Positions 22,603 through 34,115 of a stretch of 64,000 nucleotides of DNA are shown here, piece after piece. A program made the translations under genes and the position numbers. The notes below the pieces were generated by a model. The model had not been told where the DNA came from. It saw nothing but the letters and a program-made list of their open reading frames with translations, and searched no databases. Position 1 is the stretch's first letter, and every line of letters begins with the position of its first letter. The stretch is taken from the NCBI RefSeq assembly GCF_002999335.1, contig NW_020312131.1, forward strand, positions 1 to 64,000. The letters are read 5' to 3'. Origin of the DNA: Cyclospora cayetanensis. Its lineage: Eukaryota > Apicomplexa > Conoidasida > Eucoccidiorida > Eimeriidae.

Positions 22603-25600
22603 TCACCTGCGGCAACGGGCGGGAAATTCGGTGCAGCAGCGACAAACGCTCAGCCCGTGCCGCTGACAACGCGCAGTTAAGGTGCAGAACGGTCTTTCGT
22701 ACCGTGCTGCTGCATGCGCATGCAGCAGCACGGTACGAAAGACTGAAGGCAGCAGCAGCAGCATGCGAGCGGTAGGGAAAATGCCCAGCAGGGCACAAGG
22801 AAGCGGCGGCGCTAACAGCAAAAGCCTAACCGCTGTAAACCTTCCTCCTCCGCCGAAGTAATCCTTGGCATCCTGCTGCTGCTGCTGCTGCTGCTGTGTC
22901 TCGGCTAGGGGGTTGCAGAGCTCGATGCCTTGGATAGGAGTGAAGGTGAGAGACGAAGAGAAGCCTGTGCTAGTGCTCGTGCCGGCTGCGGAGACAGCTG
23001 AGGAGAGGCCTCCCTTAGGGCGCAGCTGCTGCTGTCGGCGCTGATCTGCGTGTAAAAAAAAAGGCAGCCAGCAAAATAAAAATCAGCGCGTCAACACCTT
23101 CAGGCGAATCCCCCGTTGCTACTACCCTTCACAGACTCTCGAGAAACAGGCACAAACCTTACTCAGCTGTGCCTTCTTTTGCTGTTTGGCTTGAAGCTTC
23201 AGACGGCCACTAGCGATGCTCCTTCCGAGCATTCCCAGGCCCTTTGCTGTACAGACACCGCAACGCGCTGCATCGCTCCGTGAAAAAGGCGTCACCCAGA
23301 AGGTCACAAACACAACGCCCCATATAGCAAAGTGTGACACTCCACTGCCACCATGTTTTCCGTTTCTGCTCGAGTTGGCAGATCTCCCTCCCTGCGCCTC
23401 TTCTCGTTCCCCTTGCTCCGAACTCCTCGCGCAGTTTCGCCCTTCCCGTTCGCGCTCGAGAAGGCGCTCCAACACCCTCCTCCTCCTCCTACCCACCACC
23501 TACCCTTCAGTCCAACGGTGTCTTCCTGCTCGCCGAATTTCATCCTGTTGAGCTGCTTCTGTACCTCCGAGAGCTCCTGCTTCTCCTTGAGCCGGCGGTG
23601 TCGCTTGCCTCCCCTCTTTGGCTTTGACCGCTCGTCTGGCGCGGGCAGCGCCTTCTTCATGGGAGCAGGAGGAGGCTCCTGTGCCTGTACAGCCGGAGGC
23701 AGCAAGGCAGCAAACAGCGGCAAGGATGCACAGCCCCCAAGGAAAAGATAGACCTCACAGACTCGCCTCCCACGCGCAGTTTCCTCACACACCGTCTCAG
23801 CTGCTGAAAAATATTCAAAAAAAATCCATATCATAGAGAACCAGAACCCTCCTGGTACTGCCCTTCATGCCCCAGGTATACGCAGCGCTCCTCTTGTGTC
23901 TCCCTCTACCCTCGTGAGCCTGTCGCTTTTTTCCCCGATTCTGCAGGCTGCAGCGAATGCACAGGCCTGTCACGCAGTTCTTTTCGACGCCGTAGGCGCG
24001 CAAAGCACTCATAATATACACAGCTAAATCTATATGCATGCATGCAACAACTGTATTCAGGATGGAGGACCTTCATAAGAGCCTGAACAATGCCTTCTCG
24101 AAGTGCCCTGCCAACAGCGCCTGGATTTTCCGAACTGTCTGCTGCATTCAGCAGCGCCTCTGCTGCGCTTTCCTCCTGCGTATCCGATGTTTCTTCATCG
24201 CCTTCTCGCCCCTCTGCTGCTGCTGCTGCTGCTGCTGCTGCCGGCTTGCTGCCGTACACGTCAACACGAGCAGCAAGAGCCACCTTCCCAGCGAGCAGCC
24301 GCAAGGCTTTCTTGCGGTATGCTGGAGGTGTCATGATGAGCAAATCCGAGGAGCAGAGGAGGGAAGAAAACGCATTCGACGCTCCTCCTTTTGTTGACAG
24401 CGACAAACTCCCCTTCTTCTGGGACCCCACCAACTGCGAGCCATGAGCACATACACCCAAGTAAACATACATTAATATGTATACCCATGAATACACATAG
24501 ACATATGTATACCCATGAATACACATAGATAGCCACACATACATACATTCCCAAACAAACACACATAAATACATTCCCAAACAAACACACATAAATACAT
24601 TCCCAAACAAACACACACACGAAACCTTCCCAGACAAACACACACATGTACACATACCCAAATGCACATCCACATACACGCACTTACACACTTACACACT
24701 TACACGCACTCACACACACAGGGCACCCCTTTTCGACCAGCTCGATCGCATGCAGTCTGCCAGCAGACGCCTTCTTCTGCGCCTGCACTTGCACGCCGTT
24801 CTACAGGAGGCAAAAACGCTCGGAATGTGAAGCGTCACCATAATATTTTGTGCCGGCATTTTCGCAAGGCTCTGCAAGCAGCCAACTTTCGTCAGGAGAC
24901 GCGCGGTTAAAGCTGCTCCCAGGATCGCCGACACGTTAGGGGCCACAAGACTCATGCGACTCTCCAAGTACTGCAACACCTGCAGCAAGCAGAAGGGAGG
25001 AAGACGCTCGGGCATAGTGAAAAGAGGCGGGGGGGGAGAAGGAGTGGGGGGAGAAGACAGGGGGGGTGTCAGATCGCGCGAAACGCTGCTGCCACGCGAC
25101 GGCACAAAAATCCGCCGCGGGGCAGTGCACACACGAACACATGCACACAAATACTCATACGTACACACAAACAAACATACACACCGAAACATACACTCAG
25201 ACATAAACAAATACAAGCATGCGCAAAAACAAACACACATACTCACATACATACACACAAAGACGCACACAAAAACAAATAGAAAACCACATGCACAAAC
25301 GCACAAAGACAACACATACACACAAATACCCAAACGAACACCCCCCGAAAGGAGCCGAACAAACACTCAGCCGCATGTGCAGCCCAGCACGCGTATTCGC
25401 ATGCCGGTGCTGCTGCTGCTAGCCAGTCAAACTACCTCCTTGCGACGCTCTGCAAGTGCCAACGCCTCCTTCGCGGCAGTGATGGCCTTTTCTAAATCTT
25501 CCTCCGGCAAGCGGCGCCCTTCGCGGCAGCGCAAACACACACACAGAACACATAGTGCCCTCATTAGACGCAGAGAAATTCGCATGCAGCCTTACTGTTA

Positions 25601-27134
25601 GACATGAAAGACTATTTGAACACGAAAAAGCGGCAACACACAACAGCGGCACACGCGCAAAAAACCACCAGACTGTTGCACCTGCCTGCAGCACAGCCGC
25701 GAAACAATGCACCACCCACAGCTACAACAGCTGCACTTCTTTGTCGACAAGAAGCTCGTGCTACCTGCGTTGGCTGCGTTGCTTCCCGCGCTGCCCGATA
25801 TAGAGAGCGAGGCTGCGACAGTGAGCGCCATGATCATTGGCGAGGGCAGCAAATCAGATAAGTCCACTTGGGTAAGATCCTGAGAAGTCATAAAACCACG
25901 ACCACCACAACACGCAGCCAACTGTACGTACACCGCAGCGCGAAGCGGCCGATGTGAGTGCAGCGGCAGCTGCGTATTCGCAGCGCCTCCCTGCCCGCCC
26001 CTCTGACACAACTGCGCATGCCGAAGCGCACATCTATTTGACATTAAAGTCTTCCGCTTGGCATCTTCGACGCAGTAAACTACGAGAAATACAGCCCCCT
26101 GCGAATGAATGCAATGCAGCCTCAGCAGCCGGCAGTGGTGCGCCAACAGCGATCATCGCTATAGCGGCGGACCGTTTGATTCTGTATTCGGTGAACAACT
26201 GCGATATACTCGAGGGGCGCCTGCACGATGGATTCCAACTCCGGAAACTTCATGGAATAGATATCTCTTATGAACCGATGCACTGCCAATATGCTGCAGC
26301 AACAGTTCAAGACACAAACGCAACTCGCAAGGGGCCCTCCTGCAGCCGTAACCATCCTGCTGTATCGAGGTTTCGACGAGACTGCGTAGGGGAAAAGCAC
26401 GGGTAAGAGACGCAATAGCGAGATGTAGAGGCACCCTTCATCACAGCCGATCAGCCAGCAAGGCGGCCAGACAGAACGGAGGCGAAGCAGCGTCACGCGC
26501 TCTTGCAGAGCTACACTACAATGGCATACTCTGTGTCAATGTCTATCACAAGCTGATTGCACTCCTCGATCAGCGCGAGTTCCTCTCCGCTAGCTGCGAC
26601 AGCTTGGGGAGTTAGTTCCCTTGCTTGCTGCAGCAGCAACGCCCCCAGAGTGAGACACGACGCCACGACGATAGAGGCAGCAGCGCACCGCAAGCGTGAA
26701 TTTCGTGGCTGCTCTCCGTTCGTTTGTTATTTAGGGTGGCAGAGGTGACTCCAAATGAGCTCGGAAGAGAGTCAGCAGCACGGCTGCAGGGACTGACAGT
26801 AGCCATGCGGGCAGACAGGGGGTGTTGAACGCGCTGCCAGAGCACCCCATGGAGCGGTGTGGCGAAACTACAAGCAAGGGAGGCAGGAAGATCAACAGCG
26901 GCAAATTTGGCATACTTCGAGCAGCTTGATGAATCGCGGCTGCTCCGCGAGGCTGGAAACAACGGCAGAAGAGACGAGGCCTCCTTTTTTGCTCAAATAC
27001 AGCTCGACAGCATCCGGGATAGGTTCCCACTCGTCTTCTTCTTGATTCGCTGCTGCACCAGCTGCATCCTGCTGCTGCTCCTCTGGCTCGTCGAGCTCCT
27101 GCAAGTCGCTCAGAAAAGACTCCGCTAAGGTAGC
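22603..27134 (-). CDS. PRPF31: U4/U6 small nuclear ribonucleoprotein PRP31 (at least ten exons)
   Basis: PRP31 bridges U4/U6 with U5 in the tri-snRNP. Exons by phase and homology: 27134-26916, 26627-26520, 26282-26173, 25879-25765, 25518-25436, 24979-24839, 24433-24071, 23684-23504, 23246-23163, 23045-22603. They read, in family order: ATLAESFLSDLQELDE; FIRDIYSMKFPELESIV; DLLPSPMIMALTVAAS; LPEEDLEKAITAAKEA; YLESRMSLVAPNVSAILGAA with SLAKMPAQNIM (Nop domain); YRKKALRLLAGKVALAARVD; KRGGKRHRRLKEKQELSEVQ with QLNRMKFGE; SSLTFTPIQGIELCNP. All but one junction are GT-AG and keep phase; the 26520/26282 join is one base off. The initiator Met must lie in a further 5' exon that I could not fix. Conserved sequence ends near 22850; the frame then runs to a TGA at 22603 through a palindrome. 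Length is about 615 residues against 499 in human, the excess being Ala- and Gln-rich inserts. Confidence 0.9.
22692..22743. repeat. Perfect 52-bp palindrome without loop
   Basis: GTCTTTCGTACCGTGCTGCT starts the left half, and the right half (22718-22743) is its exact reverse complement through the central GCATGC-GCATGC. It falls inside the last open frame of PRP31, beyond the conserved C-terminus. Confidence 0.92.
24442..24719. repeat. CACA/CATA repeats inside a PRP31 intron
   Basis: Imperfect units of ACATACATTCCCAAACAAAC and short CACTTACA repeats fill the intron between PRP31 exons 24979-24839 (or the optional exon 24800-24720) and 24433-24071. On the coding strand this is GT-rich, beginning directly at the donor. 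Confidence 0.85.
24720..24800 (-). other. Possible optional 81-nt exon of PRP31
   Basis: On the minus strand, an 81-nt segment is preceded by CTCCTGTAG and followed by GTGTGTGTGAG, both fair splice sites, and is open for exactly 27 codons in phase 0. The exons on either side (ending at 24839 and starting at 24433) are also phase 0. Its translation begins NGVQVQAQKKASAG. Remembered family alignment runs directly from NIM to LVGSQKK, so this piece is either an extra exon or an intron segment that happens to stay open. Confidence 0.4.
25122..25345. repeat. CACAAA/CACATA-rich repeat inside a PRP31 intron
   Basis: A strongly strand-biased A/C sequence with many ACACAAA and CATACACA units fills the intron between exons 25518-25436 and 24979-24839. 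A poly-G/GGGGA stretch follows at about 25025-25072. Confidence 0.8.
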
Positions 27135-28090
27135 CTGAAGAGACGCACAGAGCCAAAAGAAACTTCGCTTCGATAGCACTCATGAAGCAAAGTCAGCTGA
27201 GGCTGCAGCTTTGAGGGGATCAACGCACAAGCGGGCAGGCAGGAGAGCGGTGGTGCTTCTAGCGCAGACACTGGCAGCTGTTGGCTGCTGCTGCGATTTA
27301 AAAATGCAGCAGCAACCGGGCAAAGGGTCGTATAGCCCCCACCATTTTCAATTGATCGGAGCTGCAACACGCGAAGGCGGCTTCAGGTGTACCCCGACCG
27401 TCGTGCTGCTGCCTTGCAGAGCCGCCCCCCTTTTTGTCGATGATTCGGTGGTATTTTTGCTGCGGCTGCTGGTGCTGGTGCTGCTGTTCGCGTTGCTGGT
27501 GCTGCCGCAACAGCTGCAGGCAACACAAGCGAGTTTGGCACACGCGAGCGTACCGATTCGCCAGCAAAAGGCGCTGGAGTCGCTACTTACCCCGAAAATC
27601 GAGGAAAAAAGAAGGCGGCCACGACTTGAAACAATGTTGCAACACAAAGGAGCAGCCACATGCGGCGCGCTTGGAGACAGTGGGGGCACAGTAGGAGGGT
27701 TCACTGGGAGGCAAGGGGGGCCCCTTAGGGGCCCCCCTCCTCCCTCCTTGAAGGAACCCGGCTCCTTCCAGGCCTAGGCAAATGCAATGTTTCTTGGCAG
27801 CTGCGTTGTTGTGCTTTTGAATTGCCATAGACACTGCACTCACCAACTTTCTGCCGCTCTGCTGCGGGCTTTTCTGCTGGCGCAGAACCCGTGCAGGCGG
27901 CTCTAAGGCTGAAGGCGTCCTCCACAGCCTTGGCTCGAGATGCGGCACTTTCCCTTGGGCATGCAAGGCTGGCTGCTTTCTTTCGCCAACAGCAAAGGGT
28001 CCAGAGGTCGCCGCCTCGCGGCGTCGGCTCGCAGTGGCAGACTCTACCCCACTTCAGGCACTATGAACGAAAGAGAAAGACAAGAGAGAG
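27135..28090. other. 5' side of PRP31; coding-like segment and GC palindrome
   Basis: The missing first exon of PRP31 should lie here. An ATG followed by GTGGGG near 27342 is one weak candidate. At 27714-27738 stands an inverted repeat of GGGGGGCCCC around TTA. On the minus strand about 27870-27990 reads openly as KAVEDAFSLRAACTG and similar, followed by a GTGAGT donor-like site, and may be an exon of an unidentified gene. Nothing more can be supported. Confidence 0.35.
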
Positions 28091-28141
28091 CGGCAGGCGT
28101 AGTGTAGCGGCAGGCGTAGTGTAGCGGCAGGCGTAGTGTAG
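28091..28141. repeat. 17-bp unit repeated three times
   Basis: CGGCAGGCGTAGTGTAG occurs three times head to tail without change. A related CGTAGTGTA occurs again at about 28161-28169. Confidence 0.9.
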
Positions 28142-31100
28142 CCACAGGGTCCTATAAGGCTCGTAGTGTACGGCTTGAGGCGTAGCGAGGTGCCCAATGC
28201 GGCTTCAGACGCAGCTGGGCTGGTGGCGCCTTGTGCGCCTTCCAGCGGCGCACAAGGCAGTAATCGGTGTGGCTGTAGCACGTGCTGAAGATTGCAGTCC
28301 TTTGCATTATCGTGTGCTAGAGTTTGTAGGCAACTTAGGGCATGACAGAGTACGTAAGGGGAAAGGAAGGAATGTTGTAGAGGCCTCCCTCCTTTCTCGG
28401 CTTAAAATAGTACCTAGTGTCATTCGCTCAAGTCGTCGTTCTGCTCGAGCGGCATGCAGCGGCGTTCTTTAAATCGTGGCCGTCGACGCTCTGGGAGAAA
28501 AACAAAGAACCTGCTCTGCCGTAAACAAGGAAGCACAACCCGCGTCTGTCCGCACGAGTGAATCAAACCCTGTGTACGTTTGCGTACTACGCGATAAGTC
28601 CGTTGCTGTATATCTCCTCTGTGTCAGTGAAACGGCGGGTGGCCACCCAAAAGAAGGAAAACGCTCCCATACACCTAGAACATTCTTCCTGTATGCCTTG
28701 CTGCACATACACATCTAGATGGGTATGCACGTATATGTGCATGCGTCTAATCTTTCTGTACTCCTACAAGTGCATAATCTCCATAGGTTCGCATATTTTT
28801 CTTATGTTCACTTGCGGCTTCACAATTGCAGGTCTTCTTAGGGGGCAGATTGGGACGGGTACGCACATGCTTGCACATACTTCGCGTGTAGGCTAGGATG
28901 AAGATGCAAAAAAATGTATTGGTCCTGAAACACTGTCAACTTCACCTGTCGGAGACGTTGTAAATAAGTTGATGCATTTGCGGAAGCGCCTAACTCATGA
29001 AGTAGAAGCAAAAGTCAGCACCGCGGACCGCCGTTCTAGAACGGTGTTTCTTGTTTTGCCTTGATGCATTCACAAAGAGTATACAGGCCTTGCTCTGCCC
29101 GCCATATGATGGTTATTTGCTAAGCAAGTGGTATGCCTCTATTTGTGTGCATATAGTTCTGTATCGCGACATAGCATTCTGTGGCGCCTCCGTTGCGAAG
29201 CCTTCTTTCCCATGGAGGCAGAGTGCGTGTGTAAGAAAGCAGGACGAAGGCAGCTTCCCGTACCGGTGGAGATACGGTCACAACGGCACTGTTTCCCTAC
29301 TAACAAATCCACAGAGCTCAAACACCGCCCTTCAACGCTTCTCCAAAGGCTGGGCCTCATTCGTGTTGCCTGACGCATCCTCAAGCCTTACGTCTCCTTC
29401 ATGTCAGAGCGACTGCGTTTGTCTGCTCTCTCGTTAAGCTGCCTTCTTGTTTCCTGTCACTGCATTTCAACCGTGGATCTTTGACTTTGATCGTCTCGTC
29501 TTCTCTGTGTAGCCGCTTTCCGCAGCCCTGTCAGTGTTGCTTGTCTACAGATTAGAGCAGTAGGCGGTATAGGGGGAGAAGCCCATAGTGCGGATTCCTG
29601 AGCTGCGCCCTTAAGAATTTCTCGCCTCGGCACTTGAAGGAGCGTGTTAACGGGCGATGGTTTAGTCTTTGCTGTTTCTGGTTTCTAGCCTCATGGATAC
29701 AAGTTGAGGTGCCCGAGGTCGGCCGGTGTGGCATGGACTTTTTCTCACAGACAGCAAATGCATGATGATGCGATGATACCTTCTACACAGTAGTCACTCT
29801 AAAAGCCGTCATCGTGAGTGCGGTGCATAACACCAGATGAGACAGCGGCAACTCAAGCAGCAGCACCTTGCCGTCCGACTAAGATACCGCGGGGAACGCC
29901 ATGGTTCAAAGCCTCTCTCGGGCATTACAGACCTCCGTTACACTCTAAGTTCCACGATCTTTGCAAGTCACCCACCATACGGCGCGTCACTCACGAAGAT
30001 CGACGGACAGCTATGCTCGGTTCAAGCTGGAAAGCAAGGGACTGAACAGTTTAGTAGGTAAAGGCATCCTTATTCCCCTTTTTGCGACATAAAAACAGTC
30101 AAATACATGGCCCTGGCATGGAAACAACCTGTTTTTTCCATCGAGGGGTTTTTGCATCTCCGACTGGCAACACCACATGCGGGACCATCGCTTTGCCAGC
30201 ATCCCGATTCAGCCGCAAGAACCCTAATCCTTCGGAAGGGCCAGAGCGAACACAAATCTGCTTTAGTGAAAATTCAGCTGTTTCGGATAAGCTTTGGCGT
30301 CACCAAGAGGAGATACAGTTCGTCAGACACCACCAGGCTCGCAGCATGAGAGGCTGCAGTGACCATCGGAGCGTGTGTTTTCCTCAAGAGCACTGATCTT
30401 AGCACTGCGGGTCCTAGTGCCCCCCAATCCACTAGCTGCAACAAGCCATTCTTTATTTTCCCTGCAAGAGTATTTCTTGTGTGCACCAGAGGTGCAGAAG
30501 GATCACACACATGGGCAGGACGGGTAGGGTCGTCAAGGCCAGCTTCTCCTGGACCAAAGCAGCAGCAGCACCCCAGTGGCGACAACACTACAACACACCC
30601 TCAAAAATACTAGGAACAACACCAGTAACCCATTGTGGACCGCCGGCAACAACCGCAGCAGCCACACCAAATCGAAGTGAACCGCAGCTTGCCCAGCAAA
30701 TGCTTAACAAGTGCTCCGGAGATAGAAGCACTACCAGGGACGCAATCTGCACCAGCACTAACAGCGGGATGCGAAGATCGGTCGGAAGAATCCCATGACA
30801 AGTTTGCATGCATGCACCCGCTGGGGGAGCTGCACGAGTAGGAGGCTCCTGAGGGGAAGTTAGAGCACATCCAAATAAGCCAGGCTCGCTGGAAAGCTGC
30901 CTCTACTACTGATGTGATTATCGGAGGTCCATGATAGAAGGTAATGTTCATCTGCACCTCTCGGTAACACCGTCATCGACACCATAAACGAGGCAGCAAC
31001 CGCAGCTAACTCTAAAGAAGACTGCCAGAATCTACCAGGGTCAGCGTCACAAGCACAGTTTTCAGCCCGCAAAGTAAAAAGCACAAGCGGCAGCATCTGC

Positions 31101-31465
31101 ACTTAAAGCCCTGCTCCCCCCTTTCTCCGTGTGGATCTCGCCATATTACCTCACTTTGAGCCAACACTACTGCAACTAGCGGGAGCTGTAAGGGAGCAAC
31201 GACCTCACAAGACAAGATGCCTACGGAAACGAGAGGACCAGCCATATCTGCAGCGCGAGCAACGGCATCACCAGCAGCCGTTCGCGCTGAAGCAACACAT
31301 GCAGATAGCGCAGGGTCACGACACCCAGCAACGCCCGTACACCGTATTGCTGCTGCAACTTTGGGGTTGGCAAGCTCAGGATCTCCACATGAGTCGCTGC
31401 CTGGCGAATCAGTGGCGAGAGCAGCAAAAGCGACAGAAGCAGCGGCAAGCCGTTTATGGAGTCTC
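28142..31465. other. Gene-poor stretch, no supported gene
   Basis: More than 3 kb without CAG tracts or a recognisable protein. Frames of up to about 128 codons occur on both strands (for example 29051-29437 plus, 30610-30957 minus) without motifs. A short hairpin with 12-bp arms lies at 28228-28258. The last part (30950-31465) should contain the promoter of the plus-strand membrane-protein gene. Confidence 0.4.
28228..28258. repeat. Small inverted repeat, 12-bp arms
   Basis: GCCTTGTGCGCC at 28228-28239 and its exact reverse complement at 28247-28258 flank a 7-nt loop. No neighbouring gene is clear. Confidence 0.75.
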
Positions 31466-32842
31466 ATGGCTCTGATCTTCGCGATTAGCCTTTTATGTGC
31501 GCCCCTGAGATGGACGCTTCCGGCTATCGAGGACGCAGCAGCGCGCACTTCCGCAGTGTCGGCAACAGGGGCTGCAGAGCCTGCTATCATGCCTTCTCTT
31601 CAGCAGCCGCAGCCTTCACGAAATCACTTGCAAGAGGACACACAGGCGCTGCTGCCACTTGCTGTACCGGCGGTACTGTCGCGTGAGTGCCTCTCAAAGG
31701 AATGCTGCTGCGTGCCGGGAAAGCGCAGAGCTTAGCAGCGACGCCTGCTGCATCGCATGGAGTCGGCATGCAGCGGCCTGCGGCTGTTCATGGTGAAGTT
31801 TCTTGCGGGCTGTTGTGCTGCCGGTGCTACGTTTCTGCAGACCCTTCACTCAGCAGCGTAACCGACTACCTCGAGACACTCTCCAGAGAACCTATTGCAG
31901 AGTATTACCTGTTGCAGGCCATGCCCACAGAGGAGCAGCAGGAGCAAGACAGCCGTGGCTTCGTGGGGCTTATGGAGAGGCTACTGCAGGGGCCGCTGCA
32001 GCTGCTGCTCTACCTTGCATGCATTGCTATAGACGGGGTCTTCTCGTGCATTGTGGGGTTCTTATGGCTGTTGCTGCGGTGCATAGACGGCGCCGTGCTG
32101 CAGCGGTGCCGTGACATGCTGCTGCTCGTTCAGCAGCTGCCGATGCTGATGCGCTTTGTAACGTCGAATCAAGTCCTCTGTTGCTGCATCTGCTTGCGGG
32201 CCACGCTGTTGTGGGTGTACATACAGCTGAACTCACGAGCTGCAGCCACAGGAGACGCTCTAGTTCACGGGCTTCTTGTTGCTGTAGGTGCCGCTGCCGT
32301 TTCTACACTGTTTAACTGTCTCACGCCTCTTTCCCATGTTGCCCAGGAGAGCAGTCTGGCTCTTGCCGCTGCGGCAGGATACGCGCATGCGTTGCAGCAA
32401 GCGCATGCCTACAATGTTTTCTGCTGCTGTTTCGTTCCGTGCCTCCTTGCTGCGATATACGCACTGCAACGCGAAACCCCGAGGCAGCAGCTGCAGAGCG
32501 CAAGTGCAGCCTCTGCGGCAATGAACTCAAAGACACTGCAGCAAGCTTCCCGACGGCCGCCTTTTTCGTTCGAGGGTGCTGCATCATATCTGCAGCAGGA
32601 GGCTTTCGGCAGCGGCAGCTTTGCAAAGAATGCGAACAGCTTAGACGATGAGGCTGCAAGCAGCAGGACGTTCGATACAGTTGAAGCCGAGTCACCTACG
32701 GCAGCCATGAAAGTCGACCCGAAGGTGTTAAGGAAACAGCTACAGCAGCTGCAGCAGGAGCTGCAAAATCTCAAGCAGGAGCTGACAGAGGTGGCGCTAG
32801 CTGAGAGCCATTCGTTGCAGGCCTAATTTGCTAGAGGGCTTG

Positions 32843-32875
<33 letters not shown>

Positions 32876-33829
32876 GGATTGTAGCTGCACGTCCCACTGC
32901 GTTTTCTGCTCTCCCTTGTTATCGCTTTTGCTCCCGCTGCTGTTGCTGATGCCGTTGCGCATATGTCGCAGGAAAGGCAGAACTGCGCGGCGGCAAGCCA
33001 TTTGGTCACGGAGGAGAGACAGCGCTTGCGGCGTCTTTTGCACGTGACGGAGTCTGACTCCCGTTTTTCTGCTCAACAGCAGCAACGCATCGACTTGCTG
33101 CAGCAACAGGTTGAAACCCGCAGCGAAGATTTGCGCCAGCTGCAGCGTCTGTGTACTGATTTGACCGCTCGTCTGCAGAGTATAGCAGAGGTGTATCTTT
33201 ATGAGGCTTGTGCGCTGCGGCGGGGCTTCTTCTGGCTCTCCAAATTTTACTGGTCGTGATATTTCTGTCTTGATGGGTGTAGCTACGTGCCGCCGATCAG
33301 CGTACAGCCCTAAGCGCCAAACCAACAGGGATTGGTTACGTTTCTTGAAATATGCTAGGGTACTGTTCTTCCCCAGTGCCTGGCCTCCATCGGCTTGTTT
33401 TGTTGGTGCGTGCAACGCTTCAGGAGGCGCCGGAAAAAAGTGAAGCTGCCGACGTCGTAGGCCGTGCGCACTCTGGCATTTTGGAGGTTCTGCAGAGAGA
33501 AAATGAGGTGCGTGTATTGCTGCCATGGCTTCTGCTGCTGGTAGTCGTGCAAGTGCTGCATCTGCCTGCCTCTGTGCTGTGGGGTGCCCTGCCTGTGTTT
33601 TTTTCAGGAGCTGCTGAAGGAGCGAAGGCACTTGGAGGAACGCATCCTGGAACTCAAGGATGAGCTAGAAGATATGTCTGTTTACAAAGCAAGCCTATAC
33701 CGCAGCGTCGACAGCAACAGCAACCCGATGCGTGCCTTATACAGCACAGCAGGAGTCGCAACTGCAGCGCCACAGCGAGGTTTCCAGGAGTGTGCACCAG
33801 ATGTGCTCATGGGAACCCCGCGTCCCTAG
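31466..33829 (+). CDS. Multi-pass membrane protein with C-terminal coiled coil, unknown function (five exons)
   Basis: Exons 31466-31682, 31841-32790, 32972-33190, 33424-33507 and 33608-33829 join in frame with canonical GT-AG sites and give 563 residues. I do not recognise the family. The N-terminus MALIFAISLLCAPLRWTLPA looks like a signal peptide. Residues about 123-290 hold roughly four hydrophobic segments (PLQLLLYLACIAIDG and FLWLLL; VLCCCICLRATLLWVYIQ; HGLLVAVGAAAVSTLF; VFCCCFVPCLLAAIYAL). From about residue 360 the chain is Gln/Glu/Leu-rich with heptad-like spacing, spread over four exons: RKQLQQLQQELQNLKQELTE, RIDLLQQQVETRSEDLRQL, then LLKERRHLEERILELKDELE. This suggests a membrane anchor holding a long coiled-coil rod. 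The start could be earlier, since the frame is open from 31217. Intron 2 contains a (TA)n run. Further exons may follow downstream of the TAG. Confidence 0.72.
32842..32868. repeat. (TA)n run in an intron of the membrane/coiled-coil gene
   Basis: About thirteen TA dinucleotides lie between the exon ending at 32790 and the exon starting at 32972. Confidence 0.9.
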
Positions 33830-34115
33830 ATGCGTGTGGCGTTGTTGTGGCGGGAGTCGTCAGCAGCAGCGAAGGGAGTGGTTTGCTGATGCTGGTTGCT
33901 ACATGTATGCAGCATCCGGATCCTCCGGAGGACGGCATCGAAAGCCTCCCCCCCTGAGAGGGCTTTAGGGGGATCCTTCAGTTCAGGCTGTTGGCGAGAA
34001 GCACCAAGTTGGCGGGGACGTCTCCCGCCCTCCTGTGGTGGACCACATGGAGGATCCCTAGGTAGCGGGAAGGGGGGGCGGGAGGGTATGCAAGGCGATG
34101 GTGATGCGCAGCATC

